NCBI RefSeq assembly: GCF_006352025.1
Contig: NZ_CP040936.1
Coordinates: forward strand, 1,488,001 to 1,552,000
Direction of reading: 5' to 3'
DNA: 64,000 bases
Origin: Hymenobacter sp. DG01
GTDB lineage: Bacteria; Bacteroidota; Bacteroidia; Cytophagales; Hymenobacteraceae
The notes under the pieces are model-generated. The model was not told the DNA's origin, did no database searches, and worked only from the letters and a program-made list of their open reading frames with translations. The position numbers were made by a program, and so were the translations under genes. Positions 1 through 7,981 of the stretch are shown one piece after another (position 1 is the stretch's first letter; each line of letters begins with the position of its first letter).

Positions 1-1060
1 TCAGCTTGTAGTTGTTGTGCAGGTTGGCCATTTTGCCCAGCAAGTCCTTGCCGGCCTGCAGGTTGGTTACCTTATTGTAGCTGTACTTGTGCTTCTGGCC
101 GGCCTTCTGGAACATGATTTCCATGAACTCGGCCTCGTGCATGTTCTTGCCCTCGTCGTCGTCGTCCCACACCCACAGGTTGGGGTACTTCTTCTGAATT
201 TCGCCGGGCATCATGCCCGAGAAGATGGCATTGCGGGCGTAGGCGGTGGTAGTGGGCAGAATGCTGTAATAGGTTTCCTCCGAGTCAACCGTGAACAAGT
301 CGGCAATGATAGGCTCCAGCACTTTCCACTGGTCGTAGCGCAGGTTGTCGATGAGCACGAAGTACACGGGCGTGTCGCCGGTATCCTTCAGCATCGGGAA
401 CACGCGCTCCTTAAACAGCTGGTGCGACATGAGCGGGGCGTCGTCATCGTCACCGTTCACCCAGTCCTCGTAGTTTTCCGTGATGAAGCGGCCGAAGTAG
501 GTGTTGGCCTCGTCTTTCTGCATGTTAAAGACGTCGGCCATGCTCTTGCCTTCCGTCTCGTTGATTTCCAGCTCCCAGTACACCAGCTTCTTGTACACGT
601 CGGCCCACTCCGAGGGGCTGAGGCGGTCAGAGAGCTGCATGCCCAGCTGGCGGAAGTCGCGCTGGTAGCCGCTGTTGGTAGCCTCGCTCACCAGACGCTT
701 GTTGTCGAGCACCTTTTTCACCGACAGCAGAATCTGGTTGGGGTTTACCGGCTTGATGAGGTAGTCGGCAATTTTGGCCCCGATGGCCGATTCCATGATG
801 TGCTCCTCCTCGCTCTTGGTAATCATGACCACGGGCACGGTAGGGCGCACGGCCTTGATTTCGGTGAGGGTTTCCAAGCCCGTCAGGCCGGGCATATTTT
901 CATCCAGGAACACGATGTCGTAGGTCTTCTCCTGAATTTCCTCAATGGCATCGGCCCCGGAGTTCACGCCGGTCACGTCGTAGCCTTTTTCCTTAAGGAA
1001 GAGAATGTGGGGCTTCAGGAGGTCGATTTCGTCATCGGCCCATAGAATGGAGTATTGCAT
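1..1060 (-). CDS. porX: PorX-like response regulator with PglZ domain (3' part outside window)
   Basis: The first 353 codons are present and the rest lies beyond base 1. The N-terminus (MQYSILWADDEIDLLKPHI) opens a CheY-like receiver of about 120 residues, with the acidic pocket DDE near residues 10-12, the phospho-acceptor Asp in VFLDENMPG and the conserved Lys in LIKPVNPNQ. A helical linker follows, then the start of an alkaline-phosphatase-like PglZ domain (VLIDNLRYDQWKVLEP, TTTAYARNAIFSGMMPG). This receiver-plus-PglZ architecture is PorX, the response regulator that controls type IX secretion in Bacteroidota and acts as a zinc phosphodiesterase. The HD and lpx genes run divergently from it, a neighbourhood seen in other Bacteroidota. 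Family assignment is confident; pathway role is inferred from the family. Confidence 0.9.
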   Translation of the reverse strand, partial: MQYSILWADDEIDLLKPHILFLKEKGYDVTGVNSGADAIEEIQEKTYDIVFLDENMPGLTGLETLTEIKAVRPTVPVVMITKSEEEHIMESAIGAKIADYLIKPVNPNQILLSVKKVLDNKRLVSEATNSGYQRDFRQLGMQLSDRLSPSEWADVYKKLVYWELEINETEGKSMADVFNMQKDEANTYFGRFITENYEDWVNGDDDDAPLMSHQLFKERVFPMLKDTGDTPVYFVLIDNLRYDQWKVLEPIIADLFTVDSEETYYSILPTTTAYARNAIFSGMMPGEIQKKYPNLWVWDDDDEGKNMHEAEFMEIMFQKAGQKHKYSYNKVTNLQAGKDLLGKMANLHNNYKL

Positions 1061-1355
1061 GAGTTGGGGTCTTGGGGACGTTGATGATCAAGGGCTTACT
1101 TGCAGCCTACGAGCACCAAGAGGTTTGTTTTTTATTGTCGAGCAAGCGCGTTGCCGCCTTACATACGTAAGAGAGTAACCAAATAGCGGCAAAAAATATT
1201 GCGCAAGGTAAATTCCCGGTGAAATTAGAGCACTGCTTTTAGCGGGGCGCTTCCGTTGTTCCGGGCGTTTTTACCGTAGTCTGCGCTACGACCACTTCCT
1301 TTGCGTTGTCCCTACCCCCGGGGTGGACGCCAACCCTTGGTAATCCTCAAGTCCC
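1061..1355. other. Divergent intergenic region between porX and HD gene
   Basis: This is 295 bases without a gene. It must hold the promoters of the two divergent genes, but I see no perfect TAnnTTTG box. The nearest is TTCCTTTG at about 1296-1303 on the plus strand, and a one-base-longer TATTTTTTG on the minus strand near 1193-1201. No tRNA, small ORF or strong hairpin was visible. Confidence 0.4.
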
Positions 1356-2585
1356 TTGAATAAGAAAAAGATCTTCAACGACCCGGTGTATGGCTTTGTC
1401 ACCATCCCGACGGAGTTGCTGTTTGACCTGATTGAGCATACGTATTTCCAGCGCCTGCGCCGGATTCAGCAGCTGGGCCTCACCAGTTTCGTGTACCCCG
1501 GGGCCCTGCACACGCGCTTTCACCACGCTCTGGGCGCCATGCACCTGATGACCCTGGCCCTACGCACGCTGAAGGATAAAGGCGTCAAGATTTCGGCCAA
1601 GGAGGGGGAGGCGGCTATGGCGGCTATTCTGCTGCACGACGTAGGCCACGGTCCCCTCTCCCACGCCCTGGAGCACAGCATATTTCATAAAGTGCACCAC
1701 GAAGAGCTGAGCCTGCACCTGATGCGCAAGCTCAACGTCCAGTTCAACGGCGCCCTGGACCTGGCCATCCAGATTTTTGAGGGCACGTACTCGCGGCCAT
1801 TCTTTCACCAGCTGGTGAGCTCCCAGCTCGACATGGACCGGCTGGACTACCTCAACCGCGACTCCTTTTACACCGGCGTGCAGGAAGGCCGCCCCGGCGC
1901 CGACCGCCTGATCAAGATGCTGACGGTAGTGGATGAGCGGCTGGTGCTGGAAGAAAAGGCCGTGTACAGCATCGAGAACTTTCTGGTGAGCCGCCGGCTG
2001 ATGTACTGGCAGGTGTACCTGCACAAAACCGTGACCAGCGCCGAGCAGATGGTCATTCGGATTATGCAGCACGCCCGCGCTCTGGTGCGCAAGGGCGTGG
2101 ACGTGCCGGCCTCGCCCAACCTGCAGTTCTTTCTCTCGCGCAGCGTCACGCAGCAGGAGTTTGAGCAGGACGATGACATCCTGCGCCGCTTCACCCGCCT
2201 CGATGATACCGACGTGTGGGGAGCCGTGAAGCTCTGGGCCGACCACCCCGACAAGGTACTGAACTACCTCGCCCAGAGCCTGCTGGACCGGCACCTGTTT
2301 AAAATCACGCTCCAGACCGAGCCTTTCGACGAGGATTTCCAGCTGGGCATTGTGGAGCTGATTGCCGAGCATTTCCACCTCCCCCACGAGGACGCGGCCC
2401 AGCTCATGCTCACCGGCCGCATCAGCAACAACGCCTACGACGCCGACGGCCAGGACCCGATTGACGTGCTTACGAAGCGCGGCCGGGTAGTAAACGTAGC
2501 GGAGGCGTCGGATTTGCCCAATATTCGCGCTATCAGCCAACGGGTAGAGAAGCATTATATCTGCTACCCCAAGGAAATCCTGTAG
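1356..2585 (+). CDS. HD-domain phosphohydrolase
   Basis: 409 aa starting at TTG; no in-frame ATG exists upstream of the conserved N-terminus (MNKKKIFNDPVYGFVTIP). The metal ligands of an HD hydrolase are visible: HH at residues 56-57, HD at 94-95 in ILLHDVGHGPLSH, and a later Asp in LDMDRLDYLNRDS. The family is related to dNTP triphosphohydrolases and YdhJ-type proteins; the substrate cannot be read from sequence. In many Bacteroidota this gene sits directly upstream of lpxD; here a membrane glycosyltransferase-like gene lies between. The downstream gene begins 6 bases after the stop, so the two are probably cotranscribed. Confidence 0.85.
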   Translation: MNKKKIFNDPVYGFVTIPTELLFDLIEHTYFQRLRRIQQLGLTSFVYPGALHTRFHHALGAMHLMTLALRTLKDKGVKISAKEGEAAMAAILLHDVGHGPLSHALEHSIFHKVHHEELSLHLMRKLNVQFNGALDLAIQIFEGTYSRPFFHQLVSSQLDMDRLDYLNRDSFYTGVQEGRPGADRLIKMLTVVDERLVLEEKAVYSIENFLVSRRLMYWQVYLHKTVTSAEQMVIRIMQHARALVRKGVDVPASPNLQFFLSRSVTQQEFEQDDDILRRFTRLDDTDVWGAVKLWADHPDKVLNYLAQSLLDRHLFKITLQTEPFDEDFQLGIVELIAEHFHLPHEDAAQLMLTGRISNNAYDADGQDPIDVLTKRGRVVNVAEASDLPNIRAISQRVEKHYICYPKEIL

Positions 2586-2591
2586 GCCGGC

Positions 2592-4394
2592 ATGCGCGCT
2601 CTGCTTCGCCGTTTGTTTTCAGACCTGCCCCTGGGCCTGCTGGCGCTGTTTTTCCTAGTGCTAAGCGGTAGTCTGGCGGTGCTCTACAGCTGGGTTTCCA
2701 TCCCCGATCTGTACGCGCTGCGCCAGGCCATCTATGCCCGTAACGAGATGCCGGAGTTTGTGCTGCAGGTTACGCCGGGCCGCTACGCCGCGCTGCGCGG
2801 GGGGCTATGGGCCGTAGCCGCCGGGGCGGCCGCCCTGACCGGCTACCATCTCCGAAGCGGCCGCCTGCCCCTGGAGTTGCGCGGATTGTGGCAGAGCCTG
2901 CGTGAGGCCGCCCACAGTGTGGGGCGGGCCGTGGCCGGGCTTTCTGCCCTGGAGAAGCTGCTGGCCGGGCTGCTGCTTGCCAGCGTGCTGGCCCTGCGCC
3001 TGTATTACACCCGGGTGTATCCGCTGAGCACCGATGAAATAGCCACCTACGACTACTTTGTGAGTGGCGGACCGGTAGCCAGCACCAGCTTCTACCCCAT
3101 CCCGAATAACCATGTGCTGTTTAGCCTTAGCTGCTGGGCAGTAAGCAGGTTTACTGCTCACGACATGCTGATTCTGCGGCTGCCTACCTTGCTCATCAGC
3201 CTGGTGGGTACCGTGCTGGCTTACGCCCTGCTGGTGCGCGTTACTACTTTCCGGGTTGCCACGCTGGCAGTAGGGTTGTTCAGCCTTTCGCCCCTGAGTT
3301 TGTACTACGCCATGGCGGGCCGGGGCTACTTCCTGCTGATTGCGCTGGCAATAGCGCAGTTTTTCGCGGCCCTGGCTGTTGTGCACTCCACCCGCTGGCG
3401 GCAGTTGGGCTGGGCCGGGTTTGTGGTAGCGGGCATCCTGGGGCTCTATACTATTCCTACGTACGCCTACCCCCTGGTTTCGCTCGGAGTCTGGGCGGGC
3501 CTGGTGTTTCTGCGGCGCCGTGATATGGCCGGGCTGGCTTCTCTGCTGGGGGCCAGTGCGCTGGTGGGCGCCGGGGCGCTGGTGGCCTATGCACCGGTTA
3601 TCAGCGTCTCGGGGCTGCGGGCTTTGGCGGCCAACAGCTACATCGCCCCCCAAAGCCTCACGGATTTCTGGCGCTCCTACGCGCTGTACCTGTTGAAGCC
3701 CGCCCGGGAGCTATTTGGGCATGAGCAGCTGAGTGCCCCGGGGTTCGTGGGGCTGCTGGTAGCGGCGCTGGCGGTGCTGCCGGCCCTGCCCCGCCCCTGG
3801 CGCCGGGTGGCCCTGCCGGCCCTGCTACTGGTGCTGCTGCCCTTCGTGTTCATGCCCATGCAGCGGGTGTACAGCCCGGCCCGGGTGCTACTGTACGCGG
3901 CGTTTTTCTTTTTTGTGGGGGTAGCCGTACTGGGCGAGTGGCTGCTGCGGCGGCTGCGCGTACCGCCCCGGCTGGGCCTGGCCAGTATAGGGGTAATACT
4001 TTGTTTGTATGGCACTTACCAGGCTGCCCACTTTCGCTATGCCGTGCGCTCAGCCCAGAACATGGCCCGGCAGCTGGAGGGCTCCTACGCCTGGCTGCGG
4101 CGGCAGCAACCGCACCGGGTGTACTTCGCGGCCCCATTTCATAAGCTATACTTTCACCACTACGCCCTGACCACGGGCTACCCCCTGCACTTGTTCGAAG
4201 CCACTTCGGCGCCGGGTACCCGCTTTGATTATGTAGTCCTGGTGCGCGGACAAACGGTAGTGCGGCCCTGGTGTACCCCGCAAGCATACCGCCGGGTTTA
4301 TTCTGATGAAGGGGCCACTATCTACCAGAGCGCTGAGCACCCGGCCGCGCGCCCGCCCCAGCCCCCGGCAGCGGCACCCCGCGCCGGGAAATAG
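2592..4394 (+). CDS. GT-C / ArnT-like polytopic membrane glycosyltransferase
   Basis: 600 aa. It has one N-terminal hydrophobic segment (about 14-35), a second near 70-90, then a block of roughly ten membrane segments from about 125 to 470, and a soluble C-terminal part ending in a Pro/Ala-rich tail. Between the early segments is an acidic pair in a luminal-loop context (YPLSTDEIATYDYF, near 155), as in GT39/ArnT-type GT-C enzymes that use lipid-linked sugar donors. It begins 6 bases after the HD gene and ends 21 bases before lpxD. Its place among lipid A genes suggests envelope glycan or lipid A modification, but donor and acceptor are unknown. It interrupts the usual HD-lpxD pairing. Confidence 0.6.
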   Translation: MRALLRRLFSDLPLGLLALFFLVLSGSLAVLYSWVSIPDLYALRQAIYARNEMPEFVLQVTPGRYAALRGGLWAVAAGAAALTGYHLRSGRLPLELRGLWQSLREAAHSVGRAVAGLSALEKLLAGLLLASVLALRLYYTRVYPLSTDEIATYDYFVSGGPVASTSFYPIPNNHVLFSLSCWAVSRFTAHDMLILRLPTLLISLVGTVLAYALLVRVTTFRVATLAVGLFSLSPLSLYYAMAGRGYFLLIALAIAQFFAALAVVHSTRWRQLGWAGFVVAGILGLYTIPTYAYPLVSLGVWAGLVFLRRRDMAGLASLLGASALVGAGALVAYAPVISVSGLRALAANSYIAPQSLTDFWRSYALYLLKPARELFGHEQLSAPGFVGLLVAALAVLPALPRPWRRVALPALLLVLLPFVFMPMQRVYSPARVLLYAAFFFFVGVAVLGEWLLRRLRVPPRLGLASIGVILCLYGTYQAAHFRYAVRSAQNMARQLEGSYAWLRRQQPHRVYFAAPFHKLYFHHYALTTGYPLHLFEATSAPGTRFDYVVLVRGQTVVRPWCTPQAYRRVYSDEGATIYQSAEHPAARPPQPPAAAPRAGK

Positions 4395-4403
4395 ATATTT
4401 CTC

Positions 4404-4411
4404 TACTTTTG
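4404..4411 (+). promoter_or_regulatory. -7 promoter box TACTTTTG for lpxD
   Basis: This matches the Bacteroidota consensus TAnnTTTG exactly. It ends only 4 bases before the lpxD ATG at 4416, so transcription from here would give a leaderless or nearly leaderless mRNA. Confidence 0.6.
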
Positions 4412-4415
4412 CCCG

Positions 4416-5456
4416 ATGGAATTTACCGTAGGTCAGATAGCAGAAGTACTGCGCGGAACCGTGGAAGGAGACGCCACGCAGCCAATTAACCGCTTGGCCA
4501 AAATTGAAGAAGCCCAGGCCGGCGCCCTCTCCTTTCTCTCGAACCCGAAGTATGAGCCTTACCTCTATAGTACGGGGGCATCGGCGGTTATCGTGAGTCG
4601 GGCCCTGGAGCTGCGGCAGCCTGTTACGGCCGCCCTCATCCGGGTGGAGGACCCCTACACCAGCTTTACCACCCTGCTTGAGTTCTACCAGCAAGCTACC
4701 CGCACCGGCAAGCGCGGCGTAGAAGAGCCCGCCTACCTGGCCGCCAGCTCCCGCATCGGCGAAAACCATTACCGTGGCGCCTTCTCCTATATTGGGGAGA
4801 ACTGCGAAATCGGGCGCGACGTGGTGATTTTTCCGCACGTTTTCATCGGCGACCGGTGCAAAATCGGGGATGGCACTATCCTTTACGCTGGGGCCAAGGT
4901 GTACGCCGAAACCGTTATCGGGGCACGCTGCACCATTCATGCGGGCGCTGTACTCGGCTCCGATGGCTTCGGCTTCGCGCCCCAGCCCGACGGCTCCTAC
5001 CGCACTATTCCGCAGATTGGCAACGTGGTGCTGGAAGACAACGTGAGCATTGGGGCCAACGCCACCATCGACTGCGCCACCATGGGCTCGACCATCATCC
5101 GGGAGGGCGCCAAAATCGACAACCTGGTGCAGATTGCCCACAACGTGGAGGTAGGCCGCCACACGGTTATTGCTTCCCAGTCGGGCGTGTCGGGCTCCAC
5201 CAAAATCGGCGACTTCTGTGTGTTGGCCGGCCAAACGGGGCTGGCCGGGCACCTCACCCTTGCCAACCGCACCACGGTTACGGCCCAGTCGGGGGTAGGA
5301 AAATCCATTAAGCAGGAAGGCGTGCTGCTGCAGGGCTCCCCCGCTTTCAACCTGCGCGACAGTCTGCGCGCCAATGCCGTGTTCCGCCATCTGCCCGACC
5401 TGGAGCGCCGCCTCACCCTTCTGGAACGCAGCCGCACCGAACCGGAAAAGCCCTAG
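4416..5456 (+). CDS. lpxD: UDP-3-O-acylglucosamine N-acyltransferase LpxD
   Basis: 346 aa, the usual LpxD length. Residues 1-100 form the uridine-binding domain, followed by a left-handed beta-helix of hexapeptide repeats (about 105-310) and a C-terminal helix that includes LERRLTLLERSR. The LpxD signature GFGFAP is at 184-189 and the catalytic His is in QIAHNVEVG (H242). It transfers a 3-hydroxyacyl chain from ACP to the 2-amino group of UDP-3-O-acylglucosamine, the third step of lipid A synthesis, in the cytoplasm. It is followed by lpxC-fabZ and lpxA. Confidence 0.97.
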   Translation: MEFTVGQIAEVLRGTVEGDATQPINRLAKIEEAQAGALSFLSNPKYEPYLYSTGASAVIVSRALELRQPVTAALIRVEDPYTSFTTLLEFYQQATRTGKRGVEEPAYLAASSRIGENHYRGAFSYIGENCEIGRDVVIFPHVFIGDRCKIGDGTILYAGAKVYAETVIGARCTIHAGAVLGSDGFGFAPQPDGSYRTIPQIGNVVLEDNVSIGANATIDCATMGSTIIREGAKIDNLVQIAHNVEVGRHTVIASQSGVSGSTKIGDFCVLAGQTGLAGHLTLANRTTVTAQSGVGKSIKQEGVLLQGSPAFNLRDSLRANAVFRHLPDLERRLTLLERSRTEPEKP

Positions 5457-5470
5457 CTTTGCAGTCTATT

Positions 5471-5561
5471 GAGTTGTCAGTTGCCAATTGCCAGTTGCCG
5501 GGTCCGTTCTGTTTTCTGATGGCCTGCTTCCTGACAACTGGCAACTGACAACTGACAACTC
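5471..5561. repeat. Heptamer-built inverted repeat between lpxD and lpxC-fabZ
   Basis: Left arm 5471-5497 consists of tandem 7-bp words AGTTGTC, AGTTGCC, AATTGCC, AGTTGCC. Right arm 5531-5561 is the complement of AGTTGTC, AGTTGTC, AGTTGCC, AGTTGTC. The loop is about 33 bases. The right arm ends 5 bases before the lpxC-fabZ ATG at 5567, so in RNA the start codon abuts a long hairpin. Confidence 0.85.
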
Positions 5562-5566
5562 AGAAA

Positions 5567-6961
5567 ATGAACGACAAGCAACATACCATCAAGGCCCCCG
5601 TCACCGTGAGTGGCATTGGCCTTCATACCGGCGTGCAGGCCACCATGACGTTCTGCCCCGCCCCCATCAACCACGGCTATAAGTTTCAGCGCATCGATTT
5701 GCCCGGCCAGCCCCTCGTGGATGCCGACGTGGACAACGTGGTGGACCTCTCGCGCGGCACGACCATCGAGCAGAACGGCGCCCGCGTGAACACCGTGGAG
5801 CACACGCTGGCCGCCCTGGTAGGCCTGCAGATTGATAATGTGCTGATTCAGCTGGACGGGCCCGAGCCGCCCATCATGGACGGTTCCAGCTTCGAGTTCA
5901 TCAAGCCCCTGCAGGAAGTGGGCCTGGAAGAGCAGAACGCCCTGCGCAATTACTTCGAGATTCCCGACGAAATCCGCTACGTGGACAACGGCCGGGCTGT
6001 GGAGCTGGCGGCCCTGCCCCTGAACAACTACCGCCTCACGGTAATGGTCGATTACAACTCGCCGGTGCTGGGCTCGCAACACGCTTCCCTGACCCACATC
6101 GACCAGTTCACCTCCGAAATTGCCTCGTCGCGCACGTTCTGCTTTCTGCACGAGCTGGAGGCACTCTACAAATCCAACCTCATCAAGGGCGGCGATTTGA
6201 GCAACGCCATTGTGGTGGTTGACCGGGTGGTAAGCGACGAGGAGCTGGACGAGCTAGCGACCATGCTGGGCAAGCCCAAAGTGGCCGTGAAAAAGGAAGG
6301 CATTCTCAACAACGTGGACCTGCGCTACAAAAACGAGCCGGCCCGCCACAAGCTCCTCGATTTGGTAGGCGACCTGGCCCTGGTGGGCCGCCCGCTGAAA
6401 GGCCAGATTCTGGCCGCCCGCCCGGGGCACGCGGCCAACGTGGCCTTTGCCAAGCGCATCAAGAAAAAGATGATGGAGGCCCACACCAGCGCCGTGCCCA
6501 CCTACGACCCTACGCGCGAGCCGGTGATGGACATCAACAAAATCAGCGCCATCCTGCCCCACCGCTACCCCTTCCTGCTCATCGATAAAATTATTCACCT
6601 GGATGCCAACACGGTAACCGGGGTGAAGAACGTTACGATGAACGAACCCTTCTTTCCTGGTCACTTCCCCGGTAACCCCGTGATGCCCGGCGTACTGCAG
6701 ATTGAGGCCATGGCCCAGACCGGGGGCATTCTGGTACTGAACACCGTGCCGGACCCCGAAAACTACTGGACCTATTTTCTGGGTATCGAGAATTGCCGCT
6801 TCCGCCGCATGGTGAAACCCGGCGACACCATCATCTTCAAGTGCGACCTGACGGCCCCCATCAAGCGCGGTATTGCCAAAATGAGCGGGAAAGCCTACGT
6901 GAACGGGAAAGTGGTGATGGAAGCCGAAATGTCGGCCAGCATCGTCCGGAAGAACGCCTGA
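5567..6961 (+). CDS. lpxC-fabZ: Bifunctional LpxC deacetylase / FabZ 3-hydroxyacyl-ACP dehydratase
   Basis: 464 aa, a fusion typical of Bacteroidota. Residues 1-310 are LpxC (UDP-3-O-acyl-GlcNAc deacetylase), with zinc ligands H79 (NTVEHTLAAL), H261 and D265 (HKLLDLVGD), and the general-acid His in RPGHAAN (H288). Residues 320-464 are FabZ, a hot-dog dehydratase with HRYPFLLIDK, catalytic His in FPGHFPGNPVMPG (H366) and Glu in LQIEAMAQ (E380). The fusion links the committed lipid A step to the dehydratase that competes for the same 3-hydroxyacyl-ACP. It is flanked on both sides by heptamer inverted repeats. Confidence 0.97.
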   Translation: MNDKQHTIKAPVTVSGIGLHTGVQATMTFCPAPINHGYKFQRIDLPGQPLVDADVDNVVDLSRGTTIEQNGARVNTVEHTLAALVGLQIDNVLIQLDGPEPPIMDGSSFEFIKPLQEVGLEEQNALRNYFEIPDEIRYVDNGRAVELAALPLNNYRLTVMVDYNSPVLGSQHASLTHIDQFTSEIASSRTFCFLHELEALYKSNLIKGGDLSNAIVVVDRVVSDEELDELATMLGKPKVAVKKEGILNNVDLRYKNEPARHKLLDLVGDLALVGRPLKGQILAARPGHAANVAFAKRIKKKMMEAHTSAVPTYDPTREPVMDINKISAILPHRYPFLLIDKIIHLDANTVTGVKNVTMNEPFFPGHFPGNPVMPGVLQIEAMAQTGGILVLNTVPDPENYWTYFLGIENCRFRRMVKPGDTIIFKCDLTAPIKRGIAKMSGKAYVNGKVVMEAEMSASIVRKNA

Positions 6962-6965
6962 TTTT

Positions 6966-7066
6966 CAATTAGTAATTAATAATTAAGAATGTATAATTCT
7001 CATACGACATCCGCTTCCCGGGTCATTGAGGCATTTCTTAATTATTAATTCTTAATTACTAATTAC
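6966..7066. repeat. AT-rich heptamer inverted repeat between lpxC-fabZ and lpxA
   Basis: Left arm (6966-6990) reads AATTAGT, AATTAAT, AATTAAG, AA. The reverse complement of the right arm (7035-7066) reads AATTAGT, AATTAAG, AATTAAT, AATTAAG, AA. The arms are identical except for one extra 7-bp unit on the right. The right arm ends 7 bases before the lpxA ATG at 7074. Confidence 0.85.
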
Positions 7067-7073
7067 CCAACGA

Positions 7074-7874
7074 ATGAACCAGCCGCTCGCCTATATTCAC
7101 CCCGAAGCCAAAATCGCCCAGAACGTGGTAGTGGAGCCGTTCACGACCATCGACAAGGACGTGGAAATCGGGGAAGGCACCTGGATTGGGCCCAACGTGA
7201 CCATCATGGCGGGGGCCCGTATCGGCAAAAACTGCAAGATTTTTCCCGGCGCCGTTATTGCCGCCCAACCCCAGGACCTCAAGTTTGCCGGCGAGAAAAC
7301 CACCGTGCACATCGGGGATAATACGGTAGTGCGCGAGTGCGTGACAGTGAACCGCGGCACCGTGGACAAGCTCAAAACCGTAGTGGGCAGCAACTGCCTG
7401 CTGATGGCCTACGTGCACATTGCCCACGACTGCGTGATTGGCGACAACTGCATTCTGGCCAACACGGTGCAGGTGGCGGGTCACGTAGAGGTGGGTGACT
7501 ACGCCATTGTGGGCGGGTCTTCGGCCATTCACCAATTTGTGCGCATCGGGGCCCACGCCATGATTTCCGGGGGCTCCCTGATCCGGAAGGATGTGCCGCC
7601 CTTCGTGAAGGCCGGCCGCGAGCCGCTTAGCTACGCGGGCATCAACAGCATTGGGCTGCGCCGCCGCGGCTTCTCCGACCAGAAGATTTCCGAGATTCAG
7701 CAGCTCTACCGCCTGCTGTTCATGAGCGGCCTGAACAACAACGCCGCCCTCGACCAGATTGAGCTGGAACTGGCTCCTTCGCCCGAGCGCGACGAGGTAG
7801 TAAACTTCATCCGTAACTCGGGCCGTGGCGTCATTAAGGGCTACGGCCGTAACGGCAACGGCAACGGCGAGTAG
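7074..7874 (+). CDS. lpxA: UDP-N-acetylglucosamine O-acyltransferase LpxA
   Basis: 266 aa with an N-terminal left-handed beta-helix of hexapeptide repeats and a C-terminal helical domain. The catalytic His lies in HIAHDCVIG (H118), and the LpxA signature around QPQDLKF is present near 65-71. It carries out the first step of lipid A synthesis, transfer of a 3-hydroxyacyl chain from ACP to UDP-GlcNAc. It is the third lpx gene in this rightward block. The last residues are a Gly/Asn-rich tail (YGRNGNGNGE). Confidence 0.97.
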   Translation: MNQPLAYIHPEAKIAQNVVVEPFTTIDKDVEIGEGTWIGPNVTIMAGARIGKNCKIFPGAVIAAQPQDLKFAGEKTTVHIGDNTVVRECVTVNRGTVDKLKTVVGSNCLLMAYVHIAHDCVIGDNCILANTVQVAGHVEVGDYAIVGGSSAIHQFVRIGAHAMISGGSLIRKDVPPFVKAGREPLSYAGINSIGLRRRGFSDQKISEIQQLYRLLFMSGLNNNAALDQIELELAPSPERDEVVNFIRNSGRGVIKGYGRNGNGNGE

Positions 7875-7892
7875 ATTTCGGAACCGCAACCC

Positions 7893-7963
7893 AAGAGCTT
7901 AGGGCCCGGAGAATGTTCTGACGCGCGTACGTTAGCAGAACATGGTCTGGGTTCTAAGCTCTT
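7893..7963. repeat. Inverted repeat between lpxA and the ABC ATPase gene
   Basis: AAGAGCTTAG (7893-7902) pairs with CTAAGCTCTT (7954-7963). A nested pair, ATGTTCTG (7913-7920) and CAGAACAT (7936-7943), lies inside. It occupies the same type of position, between two genes in the same direction, as the heptamer repeats. Confidence 0.7.
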
Positions 7964-7981
7964 CTTTCTTAGCGCCACGAT

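Noticed and set aside
17..1045. Long plus-strand open frame opposite porX
   Set aside because: Shadow frame. Translation is His/Val/Leu-rich without domains, while the minus strand encodes a clear PorX receiver and PglZ domain.
5471..7066. CRISPR-like array in the lpx gaps
   Set aside because: Words are only 7 bp and contiguous, without spacers; not CRISPR.
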